Made by a program: the position numbers and the translations under genes | Shown here: positions 1 to 8,420 of the stretch, one piece after another | How the letters are laid out: every line of letters begins with the position of its first letter | How positions within the stretch are numbered: the stretch's first letter is position 1 | NCBI RefSeq assembly: GCF_003284965.1 | Contig: NZ_QMEW01000002.1 | Coordinates: 62,001 to 126,000 of the forward strand | Reading direction: 5' to 3' | Length of the DNA stretch: 64,000 nt | Origin: Mycolicibacterium sp. GF69 | GTDB lineage: Bacteria > Actinomycetota > Actinomycetes > Mycobacteriales > Mycobacteriaceae | The notes under the pieces: generated by a model | Told to the model about the DNA's origin: nothing | What the model saw: only the letters and a program-made list of their open reading frames with translations | Database searches by the model: none

Positions 1-1763
1 TCGGGTTCTTCGAATGCCGACGAGCCACCCTCGACCCTTGCGGAAGTGTGCGCCGCCAGCGCCGACTGCGCCCGCTCCAGCGCTGTCCGCCCCGACACGT
101 GCGCTCCGCGCAGCTCGACGCCCAGCGGCATCACCGCCACCTGCCCGAGCCTTTTGAGCTCGAAGTCGATCAATCCCAACGCCTCGTCGACGCCTGATCC
201 GACCGGCGTGCAGCCGGCCAGCATCGGTGCGATCACCGCCCAGGCCTCGCGAAGCGTCGGCGCCAGCAACACGTCGGACACGCTGATGCCGTAGGAGTTT
301 CGCGCAGCGGCGAGATCACGCTGGGGGTTGATCAGCGTCGAGATCGCAGTGCCGTCGTCGAAGGCCACCGCCAGCTCCACCGGCCGCGGCCGCGACATCC
401 GGCCCTCGTCGCCGACGGTGAGCATGCCGATCGCGCAGTACCTGCGCGCGGCCGAGCTGTCCAGGGAGCTGCGCAGGAAGCGGGCGATGCGGCGGTCGGT
501 CTTCAGATCTTTCGGCAGCACTGGACGTTTCAGCACCAGCCCCGCCAGCGAGGTGCAACGACTCAACGCGACATACAGCTGACCCGTCGAGAACATACCG
601 CCGGTGAGGTCGACGACCACCCGCTCCAGCGTCTGCCCCTGGCTCTTGTGAATCGTGATCGCCCACGCCAGCTTGAACGGCAGCTGCGTGAAGGTCCCGA
701 TGACCTCCCGCCGCAGCGTGCCGCCGTCGACCACCGGACGCGTCGCCTCCCACGTGAAAGGCGTGACCTCCGCGCACCCTCCGTCGGCGAAGTCGATCTC
801 GACGACGACGCCGTAGCGGTCGTAGCCGACGCCGATGACGCGCCCGATCGACCCGTTGACCCACCGGTCACCCTGGTCGTTGTTGAGCATCATCACCTGC
901 GCGCCGACCTTGAACCGCAGCTCTTCCTCGATCGGCTTGTCGAACAACGTCAGGTCGCCGGACTCGCGGGCCCGGTGCAGCATCTCGTCGCCGGGCAGCC
1001 GCTCGAGGTGCTGACGATTGCGCGCGGTCACCAGCCGATTGGTCGGCGCCAGCGTCAGCCAGAACTGGTCGTCGGGCGGCACGAAATCCTTATCGGCGCG
1101 GGCGTTGAGCTGCTCCTGAGCGTGGCCGAGCAGCACACCTTCGCGAATCTCGTTGAGGATCGCGGTCATCCGATCGTCGCCTCGTTGGCGGAACACTGTG
1201 GTCAACGAGACGGTGGGGAAGTCGGCACGCTGGAATCTGCGGGCCGAGAAAAAGTACGGCGTCTCGTAGACCGTCGAGAAGTAGCCCTCTTCACCGTCAC
1301 CGACGACCGGCGGCAGCTGATAGAGATCGCCAACAAGCACGATCTGGACCCCGCCGAACGGTGCTCCCGGCTCCGGGCCGAACCGCTCGAGTGCCGTGGC
1401 CACCATGTCGAAGACGTCGGCGCGGACCATGGACGCCTCGTCGACGATCAGCGTCTGCAGCGATGCGAGCGTCCTGGCGAACCGCCCCGGACGGTAGTCG
1501 CCGCCGGTGACGTCGGACAACGTCGTGGTGGTGCGAAACCCGAACAGTCGGTGGATGGTGTAGCCGTCGACATTCAACGCCGCGATGCCGGTGGGCGCGA
1601 CCACCACGACATTGCGGTTCGTCTCCGCCATGAAACGCCGGATCAGCGTCGACTTGCCGGTGCCCGCCTTACCGGTCAGGAACAGGTGACGGCCCCCGGC
1701 CAGGAGCGTCAACGCCTCCCGGAACTCGTCGGTGAGGATCAGACCCCCGCTCACGGCTGGCAC
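1..1763 (-). CDS. PIF1-like AAA/superfamily 1 DNA helicase with C-terminal exonuclease-like domain (3' end outside window)
   Basis: About 587 codons are visible; the C-terminus runs off the left edge. The N-terminus carries Walker A (LTGKAGTGKST), then VVVAPTGIAALNV, a Walker B-like IVDEASM, LVGDLYQLPP, and late in the helicase core TIHKSQGQTLERVV and YVALSRC. These are the helicase motifs of the PIF1/RecD-like group. After the core, a stretch containing VELAVAFDDGT, NSYGISVSDVLLAPT and DFELKRLG resembles a DnaQ/DEDDh 3'-5' exonuclease fold, but the expected first DxE motif is absent. The likely start is GTG 1763; GTG 1754 is the in-frame alternative. It probably works in DNA repair or replication. 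Helicase call is firm; the exonuclease-like domain is inferred. Confidence 0.85.
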   Translation of the reverse strand, partial: MPAVSGGLILTDEFREALTLLAGGRHLFLTGKAGTGKSTLIRRFMAETNRNVVVVAPTGIAALNVDGYTIHRLFGFRTTTTLSDVTGGDYRPGRFARTLASLQTLIVDEASMVRADVFDMVATALERFGPEPGAPFGGVQIVLVGDLYQLPPVVGDGEEGYFSTVYETPYFFSARRFQRADFPTVSLTTVFRQRGDDRMTAILNEIREGVLLGHAQEQLNARADKDFVPPDDQFWLTLAPTNRLVTARNRQHLERLPGDEMLHRARESGDLTLFDKPIEEELRFKVGAQVMMLNNDQGDRWVNGSIGRVIGVGYDRYGVVVEIDFADGGCAEVTPFTWEATRPVVDGGTLRREVIGTFTQLPFKLAWAITIHKSQGQTLERVVVDLTGGMFSTGQLYVALSRCTSLAGLVLKRPVLPKDLKTDRRIARFLRSSLDSSAARRYCAIGMLTVGDEGRMSRPRPVELAVAFDDGTAISTLINPQRDLAAARNSYGISVSDVLLAPTLREAWAVIAPMLAGCTPVGSGVDEALGLIDFELKRLGQVAVMPLGVELRGAHVSGRTALERAQSALAAHTSARVEGGSSAFEEP

Positions 1764-1830
1764 AGTACCCGCCGTCGTCGCGCCGGGCAGAAGGTCATCC
1801 CCAGCCCTCAGCTGCCGCGTTAGGCGATCC

Positions 1831-1870
1831 TGCATCGATGCATCATGATGCTTAGATGCTACGATCGGGT
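1831..1870 (+). promoter_or_regulatory. vapBC operator and leaderless promoter
   Basis: Two perfect 12-bp palindromes overlap: TGCATCGATGCA (1831-1842) and GCATCATGATGC (1840-1851), with a further GATGC half-site at 1855-1859. Immediately downstream, TACGAT (1860-1865) fits a -10 hexamer and would place transcription start at or within a base of the ATG at 1871, giving a leaderless vapB mRNA. Antitoxins of the ribbon-helix-helix VapB type usually bind such palindromes to autorepress their operon. Confidence 0.6.
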
Positions 1871-2098
1871 ATGCGCACGACCGTGGATTTGCCAGATGAC
1901 CTGCATAAACAGGCGCTCGCGATCGCTCGCGACACGGGCCGGTCGTTGAGTCAGACCGTCGCCGATCTGATGAGCCGAGGTTTGGGCGCACACAGCGCGG
2001 CGCCGGTGTCAACCGATCCCAGGACGGGCCTGCCGGTCATCAGTGTCGGCACGGTGGTGACATCCGAGGACGTGCGGTCGTTGGAGGATGAGCAGTGA
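1871..2098 (+). CDS. vapB: VapB-type antitoxin (ribbon-helix-helix)
   Basis: A 75-aa protein starting MRTTVDLPDDLHKQA with GRSLSQTVADLMSRGL, which reads as a beta-strand followed by two helices of the ribbon-helix-helix/Arc fold. The C-terminal half would be the flexible part that wraps the toxin. An in-frame ATG exists at 1856, but the ATG at 1871 is preferred because the family begins at the beta-strand and the -10-like TACGAT at 1860 would make this start leaderless. Its stop overlaps the vapC GTG by 4 bp, so the pair is translationally coupled. It neutralises VapC and probably autorepresses through the palindromes just upstream. Confidence 0.85.
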   Translation: MRTTVDLPDDLHKQALAIARDTGRSLSQTVADLMSRGLGAHSAAPVSTDPRTGLPVISVGTVVTSEDVRSLEDEQ

Positions 2099-2487
2099 CG
2101 GTGCTGCTCGACGCGAATGTTCTTGTCGCACTCGTCGTGACGGACCATGTCCACCACGACATTTCCGTCGAGTGGCTGTCGAAATCGAGCGCGCCGTTCG
2201 CGACATGTCCGATCACCCAGGGCAGCTTGATGAGGTTCTTGATCCGTGCCGGTCAGCCGGCCAGCGCCGCTCGCGAGGTCATCACGCGATTAGAAGCCGC
2301 GGAGCGCCACGAGTTTTGGCCCGATAGGGTTTCGTACGCCGAAATCGATCCGACGGGCATCGTCGTACACCGGCAGGTGACCGACGCTTACCTTGCTCAA
2401 CTCGCGCGAAGCCGGGATGCGCAGTTGGCGACGCTCGACTCCGGCTTGGCGCAACTGCACAGCGACGTGGCAGTGCTCGTAGCCTGA
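2095..2487 (+). CDS. vapC: VapC-type PIN-domain ribonuclease toxin
   Basis: A 130-aa single PIN domain. The opening TVLLDANVLVALV holds the first catalytic Asp (residue 6). The C-terminal RDAQLATLDSGLA contains the late Asp of the metal-binding cluster. VapC toxins are Mg/Mn-dependent RNases that cut tRNA or rRNA sites and stop growth when unneutralised. It begins with GTG inside the vapB stop codon (GTGA overlap), the classic toxin-antitoxin arrangement. The RNA target cannot be deduced. Its place beside recBCD parallels vapBC5 of M. tuberculosis, but this antitoxin is of the ribbon-helix-helix type, so orthology is uncertain. Confidence 0.88.
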   Translation: MTVLLDANVLVALVVTDHVHHDISVEWLSKSSAPFATCPITQGSLMRFLIRAGQPASAAREVITRLEAAERHEFWPDRVSYAEIDPTGIVVHRQVTDAYLAQLARSRDAQLATLDSGLAQLHSDVAVLVA

Positions 2488-2547
2488 TCTGGGCGGCACA
2501 GGCTTTGTCTCTGCCGAATCCCGCCCGCGCCGGGCAGACTGGAGCGC

Positions 2548-3579
2548 ATGGCGGAATTGCTGATCGCGGCGAACCCGCAGCCAGATTCCCGGTTGCGGTA
2601 TCTTCTGCGACTGCCACAACCAGGCGGAGATCTGGTGTTCCGGACGTCGGGCACCTGGCCGCGCGTCAAGGCGCTGTACTGCCATCCGATGAGCCTTGAC
2701 GATTGGCCCGCCGACGCCGAGGTCATCGAACGGCTTCCGTTGCAGTCGTGCCAGCGCCGCGGCGCGGCCATCGACGTGATCCTCCAGCGGGGGCGGGAGA
2801 ACCGTTCCCAGCTGGTCTTCACCACTGCCCGGGGCCGCGAGGTGGTGTTCTGGCAGTCGCCGCGCACCCGAAAACAAGCACGCCCGAACGTGCGAACCCC
2901 GACCGCGCGTGCTCAAGGCATCGAGCGACTAGAGGTGCTCGTCGACTCGCACGAGCGATACGCTTACACGTTCAATTCGCAACAGGTCAGCATCGTGAAG
3001 CGGTCCCTGCCGTGCGGTGACTACGGGGTCACCGTCGACGGGCTGCTGGTGGCCAGCGTGGAACGAAAATCACTACCCGATCTTGTGTCCGGTCTGACCA
3101 ACGGCAAGCTTCGTTTTCAGGTGGCCCATCTTTCGGCGCTTCCGCGCGCGGCGGTCGTGGTGGAAGACCGCTACTCCCAACTGTTCCGGCACAATTTCGT
3201 CCGGCCCGCCGTGGTCGCCGATGCCCTCGCGGAGTTACAGATCCGCTGGCCCAACGTCCCGGTCGTGTTCTGCGAGACGCGTCCGCTCGCCGAGGAATGG
3301 ACATACCGGTTCCTTGCCGCTGCGCATACCTGGGCGGTTACCGAGGATGCCGCCTTACAGCGTATTTCCGGAGTCCGTATCGATATCACGACGCCTGGCA
3401 CGGCCGATGCCCAGTCCGAACCCAGCACCGCCGAAGTTCGTTCCTGGGCGCGCGATGCCGGCCTGCCGGTACCCGACCGTGGTCGGCTCCGCCCGGAGGT
3501 CTGGCAGGCGTGGCGCGACGCGCACGACCCGGTCGGCCAGCCTCCGGTCACACCACCGCCATCGCCTCGCACTCCATGA
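2548..3579 (+). CDS. ERCC4-domain nuclease with C-terminal Lsr2-like DNA-binding domain
   Basis: A 343-aa protein. Residues about 125-230 form an ERCC4/XPF-type nuclease fold: LVDSHERYAYTF, then VKRSLPCGDYGV, then the metal-binding ERK signature in ASVERKSLPDLVSGL, then VVVEDRY. The last 50 residues (EVRSWARDAGLPVPDRGRL, then EVWQAWRDAH) closely match the C-terminal AT-hook-like domain of the nucleoid protein Lsr2. The N-terminal 110 residues are unassigned. The Lsr2-like tail suggests DNA recruitment of the nuclease, perhaps to AT-rich sites. It stands alone, 60 bp after vapC. Start ATG 2548. The role in DNA repair is inferred. Confidence 0.8.
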   Translation: MAELLIAANPQPDSRLRYLLRLPQPGGDLVFRTSGTWPRVKALYCHPMSLDDWPADAEVIERLPLQSCQRRGAAIDVILQRGRENRSQLVFTTARGREVVFWQSPRTRKQARPNVRTPTARAQGIERLEVLVDSHERYAYTFNSQQVSIVKRSLPCGDYGVTVDGLLVASVERKSLPDLVSGLTNGKLRFQVAHLSALPRAAVVVEDRYSQLFRHNFVRPAVVADALAELQIRWPNVPVVFCETRPLAEEWTYRFLAAAHTWAVTEDAALQRISGVRIDITTPGTADAQSEPSTAEVRSWARDAGLPVPDRGRLRPEVWQAWRDAHDPVGQPPVTPPPSPRTP

Positions 3580-3683
3580 CCTCCGTGGACCGAACTCGGC
3601 GAGCCCGCCTCCGCCAAACCACCGGGCGGCGGTGATGGCTCTGGCGCAGGAATGTGATCGGGGCCGCAGCGGTTGGTTGGGTC

Positions 3684-4103
3684 ATGGCCAAGATGACGTG
3701 CGACGAGCGTGAAGAGTTCCTGTCCGATGTCCACGTGGGCGTCATAGCGGTCGAACGCGGCGACCGGGCGCCGTTGAGCGTGCCGATCTGGTACGGCTAT
3801 CGGCCCGGCGGCGAGGTGGTGCTGTGGACGGAGTCATCGTCGCTGAAGCACCGGCTCATCAAGGAGGCCGGCCGGTTCGCGATCACCGCGCAGGACGAGC
3901 AGCCGCCGTACCGCTACGTCACGGCCGAAGGCGACGTCACCGGCATCGACGCCGCGCAGGACGCGGTGGTGCGTGAGATCGCGATCCGCTACCTCGGTGA
4001 AGTGGAGGGCAACGCGTTCACCGACCAGAACCTGACGCCGACGTCGGTCATCATTCGGATGCGTCCGCAGCGGTGGCTGAGTTTCGACTACTCGACGGAG
4101 TAG
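3684..4103 (+). CDS. Pyridoxamine 5'-phosphate oxidase-fold (PPOX/FDOR) protein
   Basis: A 139-aa protein of the split-barrel flavin/F420-binding PPOX family: EREEFLSDVHVGVIAV, LSVPIWYGYRPGGEVVLWT, KHRLIKEAGRFAITAQ and YRYVTAEGDV follow the family order. Members bind FMN, F420 or haem and act as small oxidoreductases or binding proteins; the substrate here is unknown. ATG 3684 is chosen because the family starts with a short helix just before EEFL; an upstream in-frame ATG at 3654 would add ten unconserved residues. It is convergent with the sulfur operon. Confidence 0.8.
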   Translation: MAKMTCDEREEFLSDVHVGVIAVERGDRAPLSVPIWYGYRPGGEVVLWTESSSLKHRLIKEAGRFAITAQDEQPPYRYVTAEGDVTGIDAAQDAVVREIAIRYLGEVEGNAFTDQNLTPTSVIIRMRPQRWLSFDYSTE

Positions 4104-4148
4104 GCGCACAATCGGCGTCGTGCGCTACTAGGCGCTGATGGGTGCGCA

Positions 4149-5348
4149 CTAGACCTGGCCGTGGCGCGGCGGCGGCGTGCCCGACAGCGTGTAGCGGCCG
4201 ATGTGCTGCACCTTCCACCGCGTCGGGTCGTGCAGCGTGTGCGTGCGGGCGTCGCGCCAGTAGCGTGACAGGTTGCCCGACGCCGAAGCGCTTCTCGTGC
4301 CGCCCAATTCGAACAACACATTCGACGCGTCCAGCGCCGCACGCACCGCCGCCACCTTCGCCGCCGCGACGGCGATCGACGCCTCCGCGGCCGTCTGCTC
4401 GCTCAAGTTCTCCGTCGCGAGGTCGACCGTCGCAGCCGCCTGCGCCAGCAGCGCCTGCGCCGCACGGACTGTCACGGCCAGCTCGCCCGCCACCGTCACC
4501 AGCGTCGGATCGTCGACCGCGGCCGCCACGCCCGCCTCGAAATACGGTCGCGCACGCCCGGCTTGGCGAACCCCCGCGGCCAGCGCACCAGTCGCGATTC
4601 CGACGTCGATTGCGCTGTGTAACAGCTGTGCTCGCGCGCCGTAGACCGACGGTTCGTCGAAGATCGGCGAGAACGGCACCACATGTTCGACGGGCACCGC
4701 GACGTCTTCGAGCGTGACCGTGCCCGACGCGGTGGTGCGCTGACCCATACCGTCCCAGTCGTCGACGACCGAGAGTCCCTCGGCGCCGCGGGCGACGAAC
4801 GCGATCGCCTTAGGCGTCTGCGCCGTCGGTACCTCACCGTCGCCGGCCAGCGACGCCCGCACCAGCACCCAGTCCGCGAACAGCGCGCCGGTCGAGTAGA
4901 ACTTGCGCCCCGACAGCACGTAGTCGCCCGACGGCCGCCGGGCCAGTGTGGTCGCGTCCACGTCGACGGTGTTCGCCCCCCGCTCGGACTGAGCATTGGC
5001 CAGCAGCGCCCCGCTGCGCACCCGATCGTAGAAGTACGACTTCTGCGGATAGCTGCCCTGCAGCCGCAGCGCTTCGAGGAATACGAAGTGCGAGTGCGGA
5101 ATCTGGGCCAGCGACGGGTCGGCGTGCGCGATCCGCCGGAACACCTCGGCCAGCACCGTCGCCGGCGCCGCGATGCCGCCGTACTCGCGGGGCACCGGCA
5201 GCGCCAGCAGCCCCGACTCCTTGAGCACCCGCACCTGCTCGTGCGGTAACCGGCGGTCGGCGTCGCGCGCCGAGGCTTCGGCGTCGAACTCGGCGGCCAG
5301 TTTGGCGGCGACGTCGAGCGCTTCGTCGGCCGACGCGATCAGGTTCAT
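4149..5348 (-). CDS. Acyl-CoA dehydrogenase-fold flavoenzyme, SfnB/DszC-like sulfur acquisition oxidoreductase
   Basis: A 399-aa acyl-CoA dehydrogenase-fold protein: LPHEQVRVLKESGLLAL, REYGGIAAP, LLANAQSERG, LSGRKFYSTGA, WDGMGQRTTASGTV and GNLSRYWRDARTHTLHDP. This pattern is typical of the SfnB/DszC branch, which uses reduced FMN and O2 in organosulfur oxidation rather than dehydrogenating acyl-CoA. It is the last gene of a three-gene operon. Its ATG overlaps the stop of the SsuD-like gene by 4 bp (ATGA), so the two are translationally coupled. A longer upstream reading frame exists but would overlap the SsuD-like gene. Confidence 0.82.
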   Translation of the reverse strand: MNLIASADEALDVAAKLAAEFDAEASARDADRRLPHEQVRVLKESGLLALPVPREYGGIAAPATVLAEVFRRIAHADPSLAQIPHSHFVFLEALRLQGSYPQKSYFYDRVRSGALLANAQSERGANTVDVDATTLARRPSGDYVLSGRKFYSTGALFADWVLVRASLAGDGEVPTAQTPKAIAFVARGAEGLSVVDDWDGMGQRTTASGTVTLEDVAVPVEHVVPFSPIFDEPSVYGARAQLLHSAIDVGIATGALAAGVRQAGRARPYFEAGVAAAVDDPTLVTVAGELAVTVRAAQALLAQAAATVDLATENLSEQTAAEASIAVAAAKVAAVRAALDASNVLFELGGTRSASASGNLSRYWRDARTHTLHDPTRWKVQHIGRYTLSGTPPPRHGQV

Positions 5349-6514
5349 CGAGAACCGCTCACGAACGGGATCGACGCCGGGGTGGCCGTCGTCGCCGCAC
5401 CCTTGTACAGCCCGCGCTCGCGCAGGATCGGGACGACGCCCTCGCCGAACCAGTACAGCTCCTCGAGATGCGGGTAGCCGGAGAAGATGAACTCGTCGAT
5501 GCCGATGTCGGCGTACTCGGCGATGCGTTCGGCGACCTCGGTGTGGGTGCCGACCAGCGCGGTGCCCGCACCGCCGCGCACCAGGCCGACGCCCGCCCAC
5601 AGGTTCGGTGCGATCTCCAGCGAGCGCGCATCATGCCAGCTGCCGTTGTGCCGATGCTCCTGATGCAGTGCCAGCATCCGCTTCTGGCCTTCGGATTGGC
5701 TGCGGTGCAACCCGTTCTGCGCGTTGCGCACGGTCTCCTCGTTTAGCGCGGCGACGAGCTTGTCGGCTTGTGCCCACGCCTCGTCGGAGCCGTCCCGGGA
5801 GATCGTGTGCAACCGGATGCCGAACCGGATCTCGCGGCCCTGCTCGGCGGCGATCCCACGGATCCACTCGATCTTCTCGCGCACCGCCGACGGCGGTTCA
5901 CCCCACGTGAGATACACGTCGGCGTGGCGCGCAGCGACCGGGCCGGCGGCGGCCGAGCTACCGCCGAAGTACAGCGGCGGCACGGGATTCGGCAATGTCG
6001 GTAGCGCCGCCTCCTCGACGCGGATGTGCTCGCCCGCCAGCGACACCGTCTCGCCGGACCACAGTCGGCGGACCACTTCGAGGAATTCGTCGCAGCGCTG
6101 GTAGCGGCCGTCCTTGTCGAGATAGTCGCCGAAAGACTGCTGTTCGTGCGCCTCGCCGCCGACCACCACGTTGAGCAGGATTCGTCCTGGCGCGTGCCGT
6201 GCGAACGTCGCGGCCATCTGCGCCGACAACGTCGGGCTGACCAGTCCCGGCCGGAAGGCGACCAGGAAAGCCAGCGACGTCGTCTCACGTGCCAGCAGCG
6301 AGGCGGTGATGAACGCGTCCTCGCACCACGCGCCGGTCGGGATCAGCGCGCCGGTGAAGCCGAACGACTCGGCGGCGCGCACGATCGAACCCAGGTAGTC
6401 GATCGACGCGTCGCGGTCGCCGTGCGCTGCGCCGGCGGGCATGCCGTGGCCCCCGCCGACGATCAGCCGGCTGTCGCCGTAAGTGGGTAGGAACCAATGC
6501 AATTGAATCGTCAC
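5345..6514 (-). CDS. ssuD: FMNH2-dependent alkanesulfonate monooxygenase (SsuD-like)
   Basis: A 389-aa luciferase-fold monooxygenase beginning TIQLHWFLPTYGD. SFGFTGALIPTGAWCEDAF, FLVAFRPGLVSPT, ILLNVVVGGEAHEQQ, YFGGSSAAA and LVGTHTEVAERI are diagnostic of SsuD. The enzyme releases sulfite from alkanesulfonates using FMNH2 from a separate reductase; no reductase gene is visible nearby. GTG 6514 is the start since conservation begins there. It sits 10 bp after the NtaA-like gene and overlaps the SfnB-like gene. Expression is probably induced by sulfate limitation, as in other bacteria; no operator was recognised. Confidence 0.88.
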   Translation of the reverse strand: MTIQLHWFLPTYGDSRLIVGGGHGMPAGAAHGDRDASIDYLGSIVRAAESFGFTGALIPTGAWCEDAFITASLLARETTSLAFLVAFRPGLVSPTLSAQMAATFARHAPGRILLNVVVGGEAHEQQSFGDYLDKDGRYQRCDEFLEVVRRLWSGETVSLAGEHIRVEEAALPTLPNPVPPLYFGGSSAAAGPVAARHADVYLTWGEPPSAVREKIEWIRGIAAEQGREIRFGIRLHTISRDGSDEAWAQADKLVAALNEETVRNAQNGLHRSQSEGQKRMLALHQEHRHNGSWHDARSLEIAPNLWAGVGLVRGGAGTALVGTHTEVAERIAEYADIGIDEFIFSGYPHLEELYWFGEGVVPILRERGLYKGAATTATPASIPFVSGSR

Positions 6515-6524
6515 AAATAACCCC

Positions 6525-7976
6525 TTAGCGGCCGCTGGTCGGCTGAGATGCCACCGATGCCGAGGATGACGGCACCGTGGACGGCCGGTCGATGATCGTC
6601 GAGAGCGGACCGCCGACACGATAGCGGGAGCCGCGGTGGTCCTCGGGCAGCCGGTCCCCGTGGCCGAGGAGCTTGTGCCGCAACGTGCCCGGCGTGTACG
6701 ACGGCTGATAGGCACCGCGTTCGGTGAGTACCGGGACGACGTGGTCGACGAACTCGGCGAACGAGCCCGGTGTGATCGCGTAGGCGAGGTTGAACCCGTC
6801 GACGTCGGTCTCCTCGACCCATTCCTGAAGCGTATCCGCCACGCGCACACCGGAACCCACGAAGCGTGGGCCCATACCGCCGATCTTGCCCCATTCGGCG
6901 ATGTCACGGATGGCCCATTCTCGCCCGTCGGGGTTGGCGGACTGGAACGCCGCGACCGCCGAATGGATCGCGTTGGAGTCGACGTTGCCGACCGGTTCGT
7001 CCAGGCCGTAGCGCGACAGGTCGACGCCCATCCACCCGGACATGAACGTCAGCGCGCCCTCCGGGTCACCGTAGGACAGGTACTCCGCGTGCTTGGCGTG
7101 GGCCAACTTATCGGTGGCGGCGGTGACGATCGTCGACAGGTTGAAGATCTTCACCGAATACGGGTCGCGCCCGGCGATTTCGAGTTCCTGACGAATGGTG
7201 CTGACGGTCTGGCGCAGGATCTCCTTCGTCGGTGACGCGGTGAAGATCGCCTCGGCGTTCTCGGCGGCGAACCGCACACCGCGCGGCGACGAGCCAGCCT
7301 GGTAGATGACCGGTGTACGTTGCGGCGACGGTTCGGACAGGTGCACACCGGGAACGCTGAAATGCGTTCCGTGATGGCCGATGTGGTGCACTTTGGCGGG
7401 TTCGGTGAACACACCGCGGGTGCTGTCGCGAACCACCGCGTCGTCCTCCCACGACCCCTCCCACAGCTTGTAGAGCACCTCGAGGTACTCATCGGCGTGG
7501 TCGTAGCGGGCGTCGTGCGCCGGCTGGTCGGTCTGGCCCATGTTCCGCGCCGCGGCGGGCAGGTATCCGGTCACGACATTCCAGCCGATGCGGCCCTTGG
7601 TGAGGTGGTCGAGGGTCGACATGCGGCGGGCGAACGGATAGGGATGCTCGAAGCCGGTGCCCGTGGTGATGCCGAAGCCCAGGTGCTGGGTCACCAGAGC
7701 CATCGCTGACACCAGCAGCATCGGGTCGTTGACCGGGATCTGCGCGGCTTGCCGGATGGCCGCCTCGTCGCTGGCGCCGTAGACGTCGTAGGTGCCCAGG
7801 ACGTCGGCGATGAACAAACCGTCGAAGCGGCCGCGCTCGAGTAGTTTGGCCATCTCGGTCCAGTACTCCAGATCCTTAAAGCGCCACGACTGATCGTCGG
7901 GGTGCTTCCACAGGCCGGGGGACTGGTGGGCGACGCAGTTCATGTCGAAGGCGTTGAAGCGGATCACACGAGACAC
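6525..7976 (-). CDS. NtaA/SnaA/DszA-family flavin-dependent monooxygenase
   Basis: A 483-aa member of the nitrilotriacetate/dibenzothiophene-sulfone monooxygenase family: IRFNAFDMNCVAHQSPGLW, FADVLG-like FIADVLGTYDVY, GFGITTGTGFEHPYPFARR, GRIGWNVVTGYLP and VIYQAGSSPRGVRFAAENAEA. These luciferase-fold enzymes use reduced FMN to cleave C-N or C-S bonds. It is first in the operon. GTG 7976 is preferred because family similarity begins at SRVIRFNAFD. The frame stays open upstream to GTG 8114, adding 46 residues that do not look like the family. The exact sulfur substrate is unknown. Confidence 0.85.
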   Translation of the reverse strand: MSRVIRFNAFDMNCVAHQSPGLWKHPDDQSWRFKDLEYWTEMAKLLERGRFDGLFIADVLGTYDVYGASDEAAIRQAAQIPVNDPMLLVSAMALVTQHLGFGITTGTGFEHPYPFARRMSTLDHLTKGRIGWNVVTGYLPAAARNMGQTDQPAHDARYDHADEYLEVLYKLWEGSWEDDAVVRDSTRGVFTEPAKVHHIGHHGTHFSVPGVHLSEPSPQRTPVIYQAGSSPRGVRFAAENAEAIFTASPTKEILRQTVSTIRQELEIAGRDPYSVKIFNLSTIVTAATDKLAHAKHAEYLSYGDPEGALTFMSGWMGVDLSRYGLDEPVGNVDSNAIHSAVAAFQSANPDGREWAIRDIAEWGKIGGMGPRFVGSGVRVADTLQEWVEETDVDGFNLAYAITPGSFAEFVDHVVPVLTERGAYQPSYTPGTLRHKLLGHGDRLPEDHRGSRYRVGGPLSTIIDRPSTVPSSSASVASQPTSGR

Positions 7977-8202
7977 CCCGAAATGCTGCCTACGAGCGGC
8001 GGACAAGTCACCGGTTAGGTTCAGCGCGAGCAGAACCGTCTCTTGCGCACGCTGGCGATGCAACGAACGTGCGTCGACTGTTTGAAATCCGCGGCGTGCC
8101 GAGTGCAGACTCACACGCTCGCGGGAAAGGGGGGAGGGTGGGCGTGATAGCCTTGACGTGGATGTTTATCTACATCCATTCACGATGAGAGAAGTTAAAA
8201 GT

Positions 8203-8406
8203 ATGACACAGGGAACTGTGAAATGGTTCGACGGCGATAAGGGCTTCGGCTTCATCGCTCCCGACGGCGGCGCGAAGGATGTCTTCGTGCATTACTCGGA
8301 GATCCAGGGAAATGGATTCCGGTCGCTGGAGGAGAACCAACGCGTTCAGTTCGACATCGAGCAGGGCGCCAAAGGGCCTCAGGCAATCGGCGTAACCGCC
8401 GTCTAG
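8203..8406 (+). CDS. cspA: Cold-shock protein CspA family
   Basis: A 67-aa single cold-shock domain with the RNA-binding motifs KGFGFIAPD (RNP1) and VFVHYSEI (RNP2) after [12 protein letters not shown]. It binds single-stranded RNA/DNA and melts secondary structure. ATG 8203 follows a purine-rich GAGAGAAG at 8188-8195; an earlier in-frame ATG at 8158 would add 15 unconserved residues. It is transcribed divergently from the sulfur operon across a 226-bp gap, where TTGACG at 8153-8158 is a possible -35 element. A perfect hairpin terminator follows. The final residues IGVTAV are the usual CspA end. Confidence 0.93.
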   Translation: MTQGTVKWFDGDKGFGFIAPDGGAKDVFVHYSEIQGNGFRSLEENQRVQFDIEQGAKGPQAIGVTAV

Positions 8407-8420
8407 CTTGCACGACGACT

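Noticed and set aside
648..1823. Long + strand open frame opposite the PIF1-like helicase
   Set aside because: Antisense shadow; the minus strand carries continuous helicase motifs.
4104..4150. Possible third, decayed copy of the palindromic repeat (GTGCGCTACTAGGCGCTGAT)
   Set aside because: Shares GTGCGCTACT and GTGCGCAC but lacks the TTTCGG arms and the exact inner hairpin; listed only as a possible relative.
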